From JBCDCY01 sp039180875 (GTDB lineage Bacteria; Pseudomonadota; Alphaproteobacteria; Rhodobacterales; Rhodobacteraceae), in NCBI GenBank assembly GCA_039180875.1, contig JBCDCY010000001.1, forward strand, positions 744,001 through 808,000: a DNA stretch of 64,000 nt, written 5' to 3'. A program made the position numbers and the translations under genes. Under the pieces are notes generated by a model. It was not told where the DNA came from. It searched no databases and saw only the letters and a program-made list of their open reading frames with translations. Positions 52,494-61,377 of the stretch are shown one piece after another (position 1 is the first letter of the stretch; every line of letters starts with the position of its first letter).

Positions 52494-53996
52494 ATGCCCA
52501 AAGACAAAGCAGCAAAGCCCCGGCGACCCCGGGCCGCGTCCCCGCGCGGCTTTCGCGACTACTTCGGGGCGGAGGTCGCCGCGCGCCAGGCGATGCTCGC
52601 CCGCATCACCGAGGTCTACCGCCGCTACGGCTTCGAGGCGCTGGAGACCTCGGCCATCGAGACGGTCGAGGCCCTCGGCAAATTCCTCCCCGACGTCGAC
52701 CGCCCGAACGAGGGGGTCTTCGCCTGGGAGGATGCCGACGAAGGCTGGCTGGCGCTGCGCTACGACCTGACGGCCCCGCTCGCCCGGGTCTACGCTCAGT
52801 ACCGCAACGACCTGCCGAGCCCCTACCGCCGCTATGCCGTCGGCCCGGTCTGGCGCAACGAAAAGCCGGGCCCGGGCCGCTTTCGCCAGTTCACCCAGTG
52901 CGACGCCGACACCGTCGGCAGCGCCTCGATGGCCGCCGATGCGGAGATCTGCGCCATGCTCGGCGAAGCGTTGGAGGCCGCTGGGATCGCGCGTGGCGAC
53001 TACGCGATCCGCATCAACAACCGCAAGGTCCTGAACGGCGTGATGGAGGCGGCGGGCCTGCTCGATCCGGCCGACCCGGAGGCCAACGTCGCCCAGCGGG
53101 GTATCGTGCTCCGCGCCATCGACAAGCTCGACCGCCTCGGGCCCAAGGGGGTGCGCGATCTGCTGGGCACCGGGCGCGTGGACGAAAGCGGCGCCCGCAC
53201 CGACGGCGCGGGATTGTCGGAGGAGCAGGTCGCCATCGTCCTCGCCTTCACCGAAGCAGGCGGTGCCGACGACGCCGCGACCTGCGCGACGTTGCGGGAA
53301 CTGGTCGGCCGCTCAGCGGACGGCACGGCCGGCGTCGATGAGTTGGAACAGATCGCCGGCCTCTTGGCGGCCGCTAACGACGCTGCCCGTTTCTCCATAG
53401 ATCCTTCCGTCGTCCGCGGCCTCGGCTACTATACCGGCCCGGTCTATGAGGCGGAGCTGACCTTCGAGACGTTGGACGAGAAGGGGCGGCCGCGCCGCTT
53501 CGGCTCTGTCGCCGGCGGGGGGCGCTACGACGATCTGGTGAAGCGCTTCACCGGCCAGGCGGTGCCGGCCACCGGCATCTCCATCGGGGTCGACCGCCTG
53601 CTCGCGGCCCTCGCCGCCCGTGGGACCGATGCAGCGGCCGCCGATCCGCTGGTCGTCATCACGGTCATGGATCGCGAACGCATGGCCGACTATCAGCGCA
53701 TGGCGGCGGAGCTGCGCAGCGCCGGCCTGCGTGCCGAGGTCTATCTCGGCAACCCGAAGAACTTCGGCAACCAGCTCAAATACGCCGACCAACGCCAGGC
53801 CGCCGTCGCGGTCATCCAGGGCTCCGAGGAGGAAGCGCGCGGCGTGGTGCAGCTCAAGGACCTGGCCCTCGGCGCCCGCCTCGCGGCCGAGGTCGAGAGC
53901 CATGAGGACTGGAAGGCCCAGCCGGCCCAGCGCGAGGTGGCGCGCGACGCCCTGGTCGCCGAGGTCCAGGCCATGCTCGCCGCGACGCCGGCCTGA
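52494..53996 (+). CDS. hisS: Histidyl-tRNA synthetase
   Basis: A 500-residue class II synthetase, longer than the E. coli type but normal for the alphaproteobacterial form. Motif 1 region GFRDYFGAEVAARQAML, motif 2 (YAVGPVWRNEKPGPGRFRQF, about 113-132), and the HisA/HisB signature with SVAGGGRYDDLVKRF and GISIGVDRLLAAL (motif 3) near 345-385. A C-terminal anticodon-binding domain follows. It heads a his cluster with hisZ (10 bp gap) and hisG (overlap), linking histidine synthesis to charging. Confidence 0.96.
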   Translation: MPKDKAAKPRRPRAASPRGFRDYFGAEVAARQAMLARITEVYRRYGFEALETSAIETVEALGKFLPDVDRPNEGVFAWEDADEGWLALRYDLTAPLARVYAQYRNDLPSPYRRYAVGPVWRNEKPGPGRFRQFTQCDADTVGSASMAADAEICAMLGEALEAAGIARGDYAIRINNRKVLNGVMEAAGLLDPADPEANVAQRGIVLRAIDKLDRLGPKGVRDLLGTGRVDESGARTDGAGLSEEQVAIVLAFTEAGGADDAATCATLRELVGRSADGTAGVDELEQIAGLLAAANDAARFSIDPSVVRGLGYYTGPVYEAELTFETLDEKGRPRRFGSVAGGGRYDDLVKRFTGQAVPATGISIGVDRLLAALAARGTDAAAADPLVVITVMDRERMADYQRMAAELRSAGLRAEVYLGNPKNFGNQLKYADQRQAAVAVIQGSEEEARGVVQLKDLALGARLAAEVESHEDWKAQPAQREVARDALVAEVQAMLAATPA

Positions 53997-54006
53997 TCGC
54001 CCGACG

Positions 54007-55119
54007 ATGACGGCAGGACACGCGGCGGAGATTGCGGCGCTGGAGGCGGAGGTGACGCGCCTCCTCTCCGCCTTTGCCGCCGCCGGGGCGACCCGCGTCG
54101 CGCCTGACGCTCTGCAACCGGCGCAAACCCTGCTGGATCTCTACGGCGAAGACATCCGCGCCCGGGCCTACACGACCCACGACCCGGTGCTGGGGGAGCG
54201 CATGCTGCGCCCCGACTTCACCGTCCCCGTGGCCCGCCAGTACCTGGCGACCGGCGCGGCGGAGGCGCGCTACTGCTATGCCGGCCCGGTCTGGCGCCGG
54301 CAGGAGCCGGGCTCGGACCGGCCGGCCGAGTATCTCCAGGCCGGCATCGAGCTTTTCGGCGCGGCGGATGCGGCGGCGGCCGATGCCGAGATCTTCGCCC
54401 TAATCGCCGGCCTGCTCGACGGCCGCGAGCTGACCGTTGCCACCGGCGATATCGGCATCCTGATCGCCGCGGTCGAGGCCCTGCCGATCAGCACCCGCCG
54501 CCGCGCCGCGCTCCGCCGCCATATCTGGCGCCCGGCGCGGTTCCAGGCCTTGTTGGCGAGCTTCGTCGACCCCCCAGCCCCGTCCGAGACCCGGCGCAAG
54601 GTGCTGGCGGCCGTGGCGGCGCACCAGGCCGAGGCTCTGGTCACCGAGGCGGGGCCGGAGCATGGCCTCCGCAGCCCGGCCGAGATCGTCGAGCGGCTGC
54701 AGGCGCTGGCCGAGGCGGCGGAGGAACCGCCGCTCGATCCCCATTACCGCGATCTGCTCGACCGTCTGCTCGCGGTCCGGGCGCCGAGTGCCGAGGCCCT
54801 GGCCACCATGCGCCGGCTTGCCCGGGATCTGCCGGGCCTCGATCCGGCCCTTGACCGGCTGGACGCTCGCCTCCAAGCCCTCTCCGACCATGGCATCGAC
54901 GCGGCGACCCTGCCGTTCGAGGCGAGCTACGGCCGCACCAGCCTCGAATACTACGACGGCTTCGTGTTCGGCTTCCTCTCGACAGAGGCCGGCCGGGCCT
55001 CACCCGTCGCCTCCGGCGGGCGCTACGACACACTGATCGCCGTCCTCGCCGCCGACGGCCGGCCGATCCCGGCGATCGGCGCGATCATCCGGCCCGGCGC
55101 AGTGGCCTCCGACCCATGA
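54007..55119 (+). CDS. hisZ: ATP phosphoribosyltransferase regulatory subunit
   Basis: A 370-residue HisZ, a catalytically inactive paralogue of class II histidyl-tRNA synthetase. It keeps the fold markers (RPDFTVPVARQYL near 61-73, YAGPVWRRQEPGSDRPAEYL, VASGGRYDTLIAVL) but lacks the synthetase C-terminal anticodon domain. HisZ binds short HisG and makes the hetero-octameric ATP-PRT sensitive to histidine. The next gene is exactly such a short hisG, overlapping by ATGA. The start is the ATG at 54007. Confidence 0.93.
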   Translation: MTAGHAAEIAALEAEVTRLLSAFAAAGATRVAPDALQPAQTLLDLYGEDIRARAYTTHDPVLGERMLRPDFTVPVARQYLATGAAEARYCYAGPVWRRQEPGSDRPAEYLQAGIELFGAADAAAADAEIFALIAGLLDGRELTVATGDIGILIAAVEALPISTRRRAALRRHIWRPARFQALLASFVDPPAPSETRRKVLAAVAAHQAEALVTEAGPEHGLRSPAEIVERLQALAEAAEEPPLDPHYRDLLDRLLAVRAPSAEALATMRRLARDLPGLDPALDRLDARLQALSDHGIDAATLPFEASYGRTSLEYYDGFVFGFLSTEAGRASPVASGGRYDTLIAVLAADGRPIPAIGAIIRPGAVASDP

Positions 55120-55829
55120 GCCGGCTCCGCCTCGGCCTGCCCTCGAAGGGTCGCCTGCAGGATCAGGCCGCCGACTGGCTGGCGGCGCGCGGCCTTGTGG
55201 TCACACGCAATGGCTCCGAGCGCACCTATGCCGGCGAGATCGCGGGGCTGGACGGCCTCGACCCCGTCCTCGTCTCCGCCGGAGAGATCCCGCGGGAGCT
55301 GGCCGAGGGTCGGCTCGATCTCGGCATCACCGGCCTCGACGTGATGACAGAGCGGGTGCCGGGCTGGCAGACGCGCCTGCGCCGCCTCGCCCCCCTCGGT
55401 TTCGGCCATGCCGATCTGGTGGTCGCGGTGCCGCAGGCCTGGGTCGATGTGGAGACCATGGACGACGTCGATGCGGTGGCCGCAGCCTTTCGCGCGCGCC
55501 ACGGCATGCGCCTGCGGGTCGCTACCAAATATCACACTCTCGTGCGCGCATTCTTCCGTGATCACGGAATTGCCGATTATTGCATCGTCGACAGCCAGGG
55601 TGCGACCGAGGCTGCGGTGGCCAATCAGACCGCCGAGATGATCGTCGACATCACCTCGAGCGGCGAGACATTACGGGCCAACCACTTGAAGATACTCGGC
55701 GATGGCCTGATCCTTGCAAGTGAAGCGACTTTGTTCCTGACCGAAGCCGCGGCCCGCGACCCGGAAAAGGCCGAAATTCTTCGTAGATTTCTCACACAAA
55801 CCGATCTCAGCGGCGCGAGGAAAGAGTGA
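55116..55829 (+). CDS. hisG: ATP phosphoribosyltransferase, short form
   Basis: A 237-residue short-form HisG lacking the C-terminal ACT-like domain, as expected with HisZ present. Motifs: LRLGLPSKGRLQDQAADWLA at the start, GITGLDVMTERVP, a LRVATKYHTLVRAFFRD segment (PRPP and ATP sites) and VDITSSGETLRANHLKIL. It catalyses the first committed step of histidine synthesis. The last third is more A/T-rich than the rest of the cluster. Confidence 0.95.
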   Translation: MSRLRLGLPSKGRLQDQAADWLAARGLVVTRNGSERTYAGEIAGLDGLDPVLVSAGEIPRELAEGRLDLGITGLDVMTERVPGWQTRLRRLAPLGFGHADLVVAVPQAWVDVETMDDVDAVAAAFRARHGMRLRVATKYHTLVRAFFRDHGIADYCIVDSQGATEAAVANQTAEMIVDITSSGETLRANHLKILGDGLILASEATLFLTEAAARDPEKAEILRRFLTQTDLSGARKE

Positions 55830-55904
55830 CCGCGGCGCGAGCCCGGCAGGGTTTACACGCGACCAGATCATGCGCACGTCACGCCAAAATGACGGAGCCG
55901 CTAA

Positions 55905-56729
55905 ATGTTCGATCATTTGCCGATACTTGTTTCTGCCTCGCAGGTGAAATCCAAGGTCAAGTCCTGGCGCGCGTTCGGTGAGAAAATCGCCTTCGTGCCG
56001 ACCCGGGGCAGCCTGCATGAGGGCCATGTTTCCCTGATCCGCGAGGCGCAACGCCTGGCTGAGCGCGTTCTCGTCTCGGTTTATTCAAACGGCGAGACGC
56101 GTGATCGCGACAACGACTTGGACCTGCTGGATCAGGAGCGGGTGGACGCGATCTACACACCCACCGAGGCGAGCTTCTTTCCGCCCGGCTTCGCCCTGCG
56201 CATCGATGTCGCCGGCCTCTCCGACGTGATGGAGGGGCGGGACGATCCTGAGCGCCTGCGCACCCAGACCTTGGTGATCCTGAAGCAGGTGATCCAGGCC
56301 CAGCCCGATCTCTTGCTGATTTGCGAGAGCAACTGGCAGCAGCTCGCGCTCGTCCGGCGGGTGCTGCAGGACCTGGACATGGCGATCGACGTCCAGTCGG
56401 TGCCGGCCAGCCGTGACGACGACGGCATCGCCTACAGCGCCGCGCTTAGCGCCCTGTCGGACGACGAGCGGCGCACGGCACGGCGGCTGTTCCCGAGCCT
56501 GCGGAGTGCGGCAGAGGCGGTCGCGGCCGATGATGGCGCTGCCGACGCCGCCGCGGCGGAGGCGGCTGCGGCGCTGCGCGAGGCCGGGGCCGAGGTGGAT
56601 TATGTCGAGGTGCGCGCGGAGCGCTCGCTCGCCGCGGCCGCCGAGCGGGGCGAGGAGCCGCTCCGTGTCTTCGGCGCCATCCGGGTCGGCGGCCATCGGT
56701 TGCTCGACAGCGTCGCCGTCGGCGGCTGA
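55905..56729 (+). CDS. Divergent pantothenate synthetase-like (PanC family) protein
   Basis: A 274-residue member of the PanC/nucleotidyltransferase family. The HIGH-like motif is kept (LHEGHVSL, His38 and His41), but other family motifs are altered: VPTRG in place of VPTMG (31-35), VSVYSNGETRD where VSIFVNPTQF is expected (57-67), ESNWQQ in place of EKDYQQ (141-146) and SAAL in place of SSRN (178-181). The C-terminal third is Ala-rich. Loss of the Gln, Lys-Asp and Arg positions that bind pantoate and ATP makes normal pantothenate synthesis doubtful. A new substrate, or a weak enzyme, is possible. No panB lies near. Confidence 0.75.
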   Translation: MFDHLPILVSASQVKSKVKSWRAFGEKIAFVPTRGSLHEGHVSLIREAQRLAERVLVSVYSNGETRDRDNDLDLLDQERVDAIYTPTEASFFPPGFALRIDVAGLSDVMEGRDDPERLRTQTLVILKQVIQAQPDLLLICESNWQQLALVRRVLQDLDMAIDVQSVPASRDDDGIAYSAALSALSDDERRTARRLFPSLRSAAEAVAADDGAADAAAAEAAAALREAGAEVDYVEVRAERSLAAAAERGEEPLRVFGAIRVGGHRLLDSVAVGG

Positions 56730-56834
56730 TCCCGGTCCCTACTGCAACGGGCGGTCTACGCGACCACGGGCAGAGCTGCGGCCGGCCGTTCCAAAAATCA
56801 GGCAAACATCACACCTGCGGTGCGATCACGGCAT

Positions 56835-56896
56835 CGGATATTTGGACCAGCAAGAAAGCCACGAGGGTCTTGCTGGTCGAAATGTCCCCGCCGGAG
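56835..56896. repeat. GATATTT palindromic intergenic element, copy 5
   Basis: GGATATTTGGACCAGCAAGA on the left and TCTTGCTGGTCGAAATGTCC on the right: here both arms carry the CCAGCAAGA version, making this the most symmetrical copy. CCGCCGGAGG (56887-56896) follows. It lies between the convergent panC-like gene and the 204-residue gene. Confidence 0.88.
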
Positions 56897-56933
56897 GCAG
56901 CGGTCTTTCGGGTTGAGAGGAGCCTTCGGGCCG

Positions 56934-57548
56934 TCAGCCGTGGCTTCTCGGCACGTGCACCTTGCTCGAGGCATGGCAGAACACCGAGCGTGCGCCGCAA
57001 TCGCCGAGGGCAGTGATCAGCTTGTCGAAGGCGTCGACCGGGGCGGAGCCGAGGTCGATCTGCGCCCACCAGCGGCCGTCGATCAGATCGGGCCCGGAGA
57101 GCGCGTGCACCACGCCCTTGAAGTCCGGCAGATCCTCGTTGAAGCGGGTCTGGAACCACTCCAGAAACCAGAGCCGCAGGGGCTGCCAGCTGCTGGCATC
57201 GGGGCCGAGTTGGATGTCGAGCTCAAGCGTGTCCCATTGGAACGGCGTGATCTCGACCTCGCAGCCGGTCTCGTCGCAGAGCCGGACCCGGTCGAAACTG
57301 ACGCCGAGATCGCCGGTGACGTCGCTTTCCATCCGGCCGTCGCGGTCGATCATCCGCAGATCGCGGCGCATCGGAAGGGCGAGAGGGCCGGCCCGCAGCA
57401 ACGCGCCGTCGCTTTGCCGGGCGACGACCTCCGTCTCGACATCGTAGCCCGCGCCGTAGGCTTCCGACATCTCCTCCAGCAGGCGTGCCAGATAGATGTC
57501 TCGAACCGGGGCGAGCACGTCGAGCAGCATGTCCTTGATATTGGTCAC
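56934..57548 (-). CDS. Conserved-looking hypothetical protein coupled to DUF1489 gene
   Basis: A 204-residue protein, start GTG at 57548 with AAGGTGG upstream. It begins TNIKDMLLDVLAPVRDIYLA and has a mixed, strand-rich middle (SDVTGDLGVSFDRVRLCDET, then WDTLELDIQLG) and the C-terminal WWAQIDLGSAPVDAFDKLI. I do not recognise the family. It overlaps the DUF1489 gene by GTGA, so the two proteins are likely made together. Confidence 0.7.
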   Translation of the reverse strand: MTNIKDMLLDVLAPVRDIYLARLLEEMSEAYGAGYDVETEVVARQSDGALLRAGPLALPMRRDLRMIDRDGRMESDVTGDLGVSFDRVRLCDETGCEVEITPFQWDTLELDIQLGPDASSWQPLRLWFLEWFQTRFNEDLPDFKGVVHALSGPDLIDGRWWAQIDLGSAPVDAFDKLITALGDCGARSVFCHASSKVHVPRSHG

Positions 57549-58006
57549 CGGCGTCCACCTTGCCCTACGCCAAGCTCTGCCAGGGCGATCTCCAACCGCG
57601 GCGGCAAGCCGCCCGACTGGTCGTCCCCGATCCGCAGATCCGGCGGTGCATCCTGCGCCTGTAGGTAACGCCATCCTTGAAAGGGACGGCGCGGCGCATT
57701 TTGCGTCCGTATCAGTTCAGGGGAAAGAACAATAGCACACTTTCGCAATCCGTCCTCTGTTCTGACCTCATCAAACGCAAGAATATTTTGTCGTACCATA
57801 ATGAAACCCTTAATGACCCAATATAGAGCGCCGCCCGACAGGATCTCTTCCGCGCGTCGCGGCCACATGCGGGTGACATGGCGCATGCGCGGCGTCTGTC
57901 CGGCCGCCCGCTGCTGACGCATGTAGCGCTGCTGCCAATCGGCCAGATCGTCGACGCTCTCGGCGCCGACACACAGTTTCAAAAGATGCAGCGGCGCCTC
58001 GCCCAT
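57545..58006 (-). CDS. DUF1489 family protein
   Basis: A 153-residue alphaproteobacterial protein of DUF1489. Family signatures: MGEAPLHLLKLCVGAESVDD, HVTRMWPRRAEEILSGGALY then WVIKGFIMVRQNIL, and RRPFQGWRYLQAQDAP near the end. The function is unknown. A middle stretch (about 57690-57830) is clearly more A/T-rich than the surrounding sequence. The next gene downstream overlaps by 4 bp. Confidence 0.88.
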   Translation of the reverse strand: MGEAPLHLLKLCVGAESVDDLADWQQRYMRQQRAAGQTPRMRHVTRMWPRRAEEILSGGALYWVIKGFIMVRQNILAFDEVRTEDGLRKCAIVLSPELIRTQNAPRRPFQGWRYLQAQDAPPDLRIGDDQSGGLPPRLEIALAELGVGQGGRR

Positions 58007-58103
58007 GATCTCAACCCACCTGTGATCGCAGTGTAGCTAGCCCGGCACCCGCTGGTTTGCGAGGGCTCACACAGAGTCTTTACTCTTTATTCGGGACTAC
58101 CGG

Positions 58104-58147
58104 ATCTTGTGGGTCAAGCCTTGGAATGCTGGTAGGCGGCACAAGAT
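58104..58147 (+). promoter_or_regulatory. Inverted repeat upstream of nrdJ
   Basis: ATCTTGTG (58104-58111) and CACAAGAT (58140-58147) are a perfect 8-bp inverted repeat with a 28-bp spacer, 67 bp before the nrdJ ATG. It could be a hairpin in the leader or a pair of regulator half-sites. A weak promoter (TTGCGA 58057, TACTCT 58081) lies just upstream. Confidence 0.3.
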
Positions 58148-58214
58148 GGCGCTATAGTTGGTGGCTTCGTCGCGCGCCCGGACCCTCCGGCGCGCCGGTC
58201 CTGCGGGGGGTGTG

Positions 58215-60482
58215 ATGAGCCGCTTCGAGGCTGCGATCGCAGAGCAAATTTGGGATATGAAGTACCGCCTGCGCGGCACTGACGGCGCCGCGATCGACGG
58301 CACGGTCGAAGAGAGCTGGCGCCGGGTGGCCCGGGCGCTCGCCACGGTGGAGGCGGAGCCGGAGCGCTGGGAGGAGCCGTTCTACCGCGCGCTCGAGGAT
58401 TTTCGCTTCCTGCCCGCGGGCCGGATCCTGGCCGGCGCCGGCACCGGCCGGGCGGTCACGCTCTTCAACTGCTTCGTCATGGGGACGGTGCCTGATTCGC
58501 TCGACGGCATCTTCGAGGGCTTGAAGGAAGCCGCATTGACGATGCAGCAGGGGGGCGGCATCGGCTACGACTTCTCCACCCTTCGGCCCAAGGGCGCGCC
58601 GGTGGAGGGGGTGGGGGCCGATGCCTCCGGCCCGCTCTCCTTCATGGATGTCTGGGACGCGATGTGCCGCACCATCATGTCGGCCGGCGCGCGGCGGGGC
58701 GCAATGATGGCGACGATGCGCTGCGACCATCCGGACGTGGAAGACTTCGTGACCGCGAAGCAGGACCCGGCGCGGCTGCGCAACTTCAACCTCTCCGTCC
58801 TGGTCACCGATCCGTTCATGGAGGCGGTGAAGGCGGACGGCCCTTGGGATCTGGTCTTCGGCGGGCGGGTCTACCGCACGGTCGAGGCGCGCGACCTTTG
58901 GCAGCGGATCATGCGGGCGACCTACGACTATGCCGAGCCGGGCGTGATCTTCATCGACCGCATCAACCGCAGCAATAACCTGAACTACGTCGAGACGATC
59001 GCGGCCACCAATCCCTGCGGCGAGCAGCCCCTGCCGCCCTATGGCGCCTGCCTGCTCGGCTCGATCAACCTGGCGCGGCTGGTGACCGACCCGTTCGGCG
59101 ACGCGGCGGCCCTGGACGAGGCGGCGCTCGACGAGCTGGTGCAGGTGGCGGTGCGGATGATGGACAACGTCGTCGACGTCTCCCGCTTTCCGTTGCCGGA
59201 GCAGCGGGCGGAGGCTCAGGCGAAGCGCCGCATCGGGCTCGGGGTGACGGGGCTCGCCGATGCCCTGCTGATGCTCGGGCAGCGCTATGGCTCCGAGGAG
59301 GCGGCGCGTCTGACATCGCGCTGGACGCAGAGCATCGCCCGCGCCGCGTATCTGGCGTCGGCCCATCTCGCAGCAGAGAAGGGGGCCTTTCCGCTCTATG
59401 AGGCCGAGCCGTTCCTGGCCGGCGACATGATGGGGCGGATGGATGAGGAGGTGCGCGCTGCGGTGGCCGAGCATGGCATTCGCAACGCTTTGCTCACCTC
59501 GATCGCCCCGACGGGCACGATCTCCCTCTACGCCGGCAACGTCTCCTCCGGCATCGAGCCGGTCTTTGCGTATGACTACACTCGCAAGGTGCTGCAGCCC
59601 GACGGGACGCGGACGGAGGAGACGGTGACGGACTATGCCGTCGCGCTTTGGCGGACGCTGAAGGGCGACGCGAAGCTGCCCGCGCATTTCGTCGATGCCC
59701 AGACATTGACGCCGGCCGATCACGTGGCGATGCAGGCCGCGGCCCAGCCCTGGATCGACAGCTCGATCTCCAAGACCATCAACTGCCCGGCGGACATTCC
59801 CTTCGAGGCTTTCGCCGATGTCTACATGCAGGCCTGGGAGAGTGGGCTAAAGGGCTGCACGACCTATCGGCCGAACGACGTCACGGGCTCCGTCCTCTCG
59901 GTGGCCGAGACGGCGGAGGTGGCGCCCGAGGCCGATCGCGGCGGTGACGTGGTCTATATCGCCGAGCCGCTGGAGCGGCCCGAGACGCTCGAGGGCACGA
60001 CTTACAAGCTGCGCTGGCCCGAGAGCCAGCACGCCATCTATATCACCATTAACGACGCCCTGGTGGGCGGGCGGCGCCGGCCCTTCGAGGTCTTCATCAA
60101 CTCCAAGAACATGGAGCACTTCGCCTGGACCGTGGCGCTCACCCGCATGGTCTCCGCCGTCTTCCGCCGGGGCGGGGACGTCAGCTTCGTCGTTGAGGAA
60201 TTGAAGGCGGTTTTCGATCCCCGCGGCGGGGCCTGGATGGAGGGGCGGTACGTGCCCTCGATCCTCGCCGCCATCGGCGGGGTGATCGAGCGGCATATGG
60301 TGGCGATCGGCTTCATCGCCGGTGAGGGCGCCGGTTTGAAGACCGATCCGCATCCGAACGCCCAGGCCGTCGCTGTGGGCGCCGGGCGAGGGATCGCCTG
60401 CCCGAATTGCGGGCAGTATGCCATGCGGATGCAGGAGGGCTGCCTCACCTGCGCCGATTGCGGCTATTCCCGCTGCTCCTGA
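58215..60482 (+). CDS. nrdJ: Adenosylcobalamin-dependent (class II) ribonucleotide reductase
   Basis: A 755-residue NrdJ. Radical and redox residues: LFNCFVMG (first redox Cys), NPCGEQPLPPYGACLLGS (thiyl Cys in NPCGEQPL), and SSISKTINCPADIPFEAFAD further on. The C-terminus is a Cys-rich zinc-finger-like tail (CPNCGQYAMRMQEGCLTC, then CADCGYSRCS). It reduces ribonucleotides in a B12-dependent way, with no NrdB partner needed. The ATG at 58215 follows a GGGGGG run and a GTG one codon earlier. No obvious cobalamin riboswitch is seen in the 208-bp leader. Confidence 0.95.
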   Translation: MSRFEAAIAEQIWDMKYRLRGTDGAAIDGTVEESWRRVARALATVEAEPERWEEPFYRALEDFRFLPAGRILAGAGTGRAVTLFNCFVMGTVPDSLDGIFEGLKEAALTMQQGGGIGYDFSTLRPKGAPVEGVGADASGPLSFMDVWDAMCRTIMSAGARRGAMMATMRCDHPDVEDFVTAKQDPARLRNFNLSVLVTDPFMEAVKADGPWDLVFGGRVYRTVEARDLWQRIMRATYDYAEPGVIFIDRINRSNNLNYVETIAATNPCGEQPLPPYGACLLGSINLARLVTDPFGDAAALDEAALDELVQVAVRMMDNVVDVSRFPLPEQRAEAQAKRRIGLGVTGLADALLMLGQRYGSEEAARLTSRWTQSIARAAYLASAHLAAEKGAFPLYEAEPFLAGDMMGRMDEEVRAAVAEHGIRNALLTSIAPTGTISLYAGNVSSGIEPVFAYDYTRKVLQPDGTRTEETVTDYAVALWRTLKGDAKLPAHFVDAQTLTPADHVAMQAAAQPWIDSSISKTINCPADIPFEAFADVYMQAWESGLKGCTTYRPNDVTGSVLSVAETAEVAPEADRGGDVVYIAEPLERPETLEGTTYKLRWPESQHAIYITINDALVGGRRRPFEVFINSKNMEHFAWTVALTRMVSAVFRRGGDVSFVVEELKAVFDPRGGAWMEGRYVPSILAAIGGVIERHMVAIGFIAGEGAGLKTDPHPNAQAVAVGAGRGIACPNCGQYAMRMQEGCLTCADCGYSRCS

Positions 60483-60492
60483 GAGCCGTGGC

Positions 60493-60520
60493 TTGACAGC
60501 GCGGACACCCCCCGTATAAC
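60493..60520 (+). promoter_or_regulatory. Strong sigma-70 promoter of rpsD
   Basis: TTGACA (60493-60498) and TATAAC (60515-60520), 16 bp apart, near consensus, 12 bp after the nrdJ stop. This would give a leader of about 120 nt before rpsD. Confidence 0.85.
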
Positions 60521-60649
60521 CCGCGCGATCTGGGGCTTGAGGCCCTGGCGACCTTGGTGTTTGCGGCCCCCGCGAGGGGATGCCTGTCGCCCTTCGGGCT
60601 TGCCCGCGGGGAGAGGAAAACGCCTTTCATTGTGAGAAAGGGATCAGCC

Positions 60650-61270
60650 GTGACCAAACGCACGTCTGCCAAGTACAAGCTCGACCGCCGCATGGGCGAG
60701 AACATCTGGGGCCGGCCGAAGAGCCCGGTGAATCGGCGCGAATACGGCCCCGGCCAGCACGGCCAGCGGCGGAAGGGCAAGCTCTCCGACTTCGGCATCC
60801 AGCTCCGCGCCAAGCAGAAGCTGAAGGGCCATTACGGCGATCTGACGGAAAAGCAGTTCCGCCGGATCTATGCCGAGGCGGTGCGCCAGCGCGGCGATAC
60901 CGGCGCCAACCTGATCGGGCTATTGGAGCGCCGGCTCGATTCCGTCGTCTACCGCGCGAAGTTCGTGCCGACGATCTTCGCCGCCCGCCAGTTCGTGAAC
61001 CACGGCCATGTGAAGGTGAACGGCCAGCGGGTCAACATCCCCTCCTACCAGGTGAAGGAAGGCGATGTGGTGGAGGTGCGCGACCGCTCCAAGCAGCTCG
61101 CCGTGGTGTTGGAGGCCGCGGGCCTCGCCGAACGCGACGTGCCGGAGTATCTGGAGGTCGACCACTCCAAGATGACGGCGACGTTCGTGCGCACGCCGAA
61201 GCTCGACGACGTGCCCTATCCGGTGATGATGGAGCCGAACCTGGTCGTCGAGTTCTACGCCAAGAACTGA
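60650..61270 (+). CDS. rpsD: 30S ribosomal protein S4
   Basis: A 206-residue S4 of normal length, starting with GTG (TKRTSAKYKLDRRMGENIWG). Motifs: EYGPGQHGQRRKGKLSDFGI, the S4 RNA-binding fold with RRLDSVVYRAKFVPTIFAAR then QFVNHGHVKVNGQRVNIPSY, and the C-terminal MMEPNLVVEFYAKN. It binds 16S rRNA and starts 30S assembly. Here rpsD is alone, not in the usual alpha operon, as is common in alphaproteobacteria, and it has its own strong promoter. Confidence 0.97.
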   Translation: MTKRTSAKYKLDRRMGENIWGRPKSPVNRREYGPGQHGQRRKGKLSDFGIQLRAKQKLKGHYGDLTEKQFRRIYAEAVRQRGDTGANLIGLLERRLDSVVYRAKFVPTIFAARQFVNHGHVKVNGQRVNIPSYQVKEGDVVEVRDRSKQLAVVLEAAGLAERDVPEYLEVDHSKMTATFVRTPKLDDVPYPVMMEPNLVVEFYAKN

Positions 61271-61377
61271 CGCCTCTTTGGTGTCCTGGAGCGGCCTCGA
61301 AGCGTGCGCCGCTCCGCGGCCCCCCCGCGTGGTTTGCGGCGGCGCCCCTTTAGGCTTCAGGATTTGCTGAGAGGCGG

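Noticed and set aside
58007..58214. Cobalamin riboswitch before the B12-dependent nrdJ
   Set aside because: I could not find a B12-box-like GCCACTG or the expected long structure. The region is just over 200 bp and shows only an 8-bp inverted repeat.
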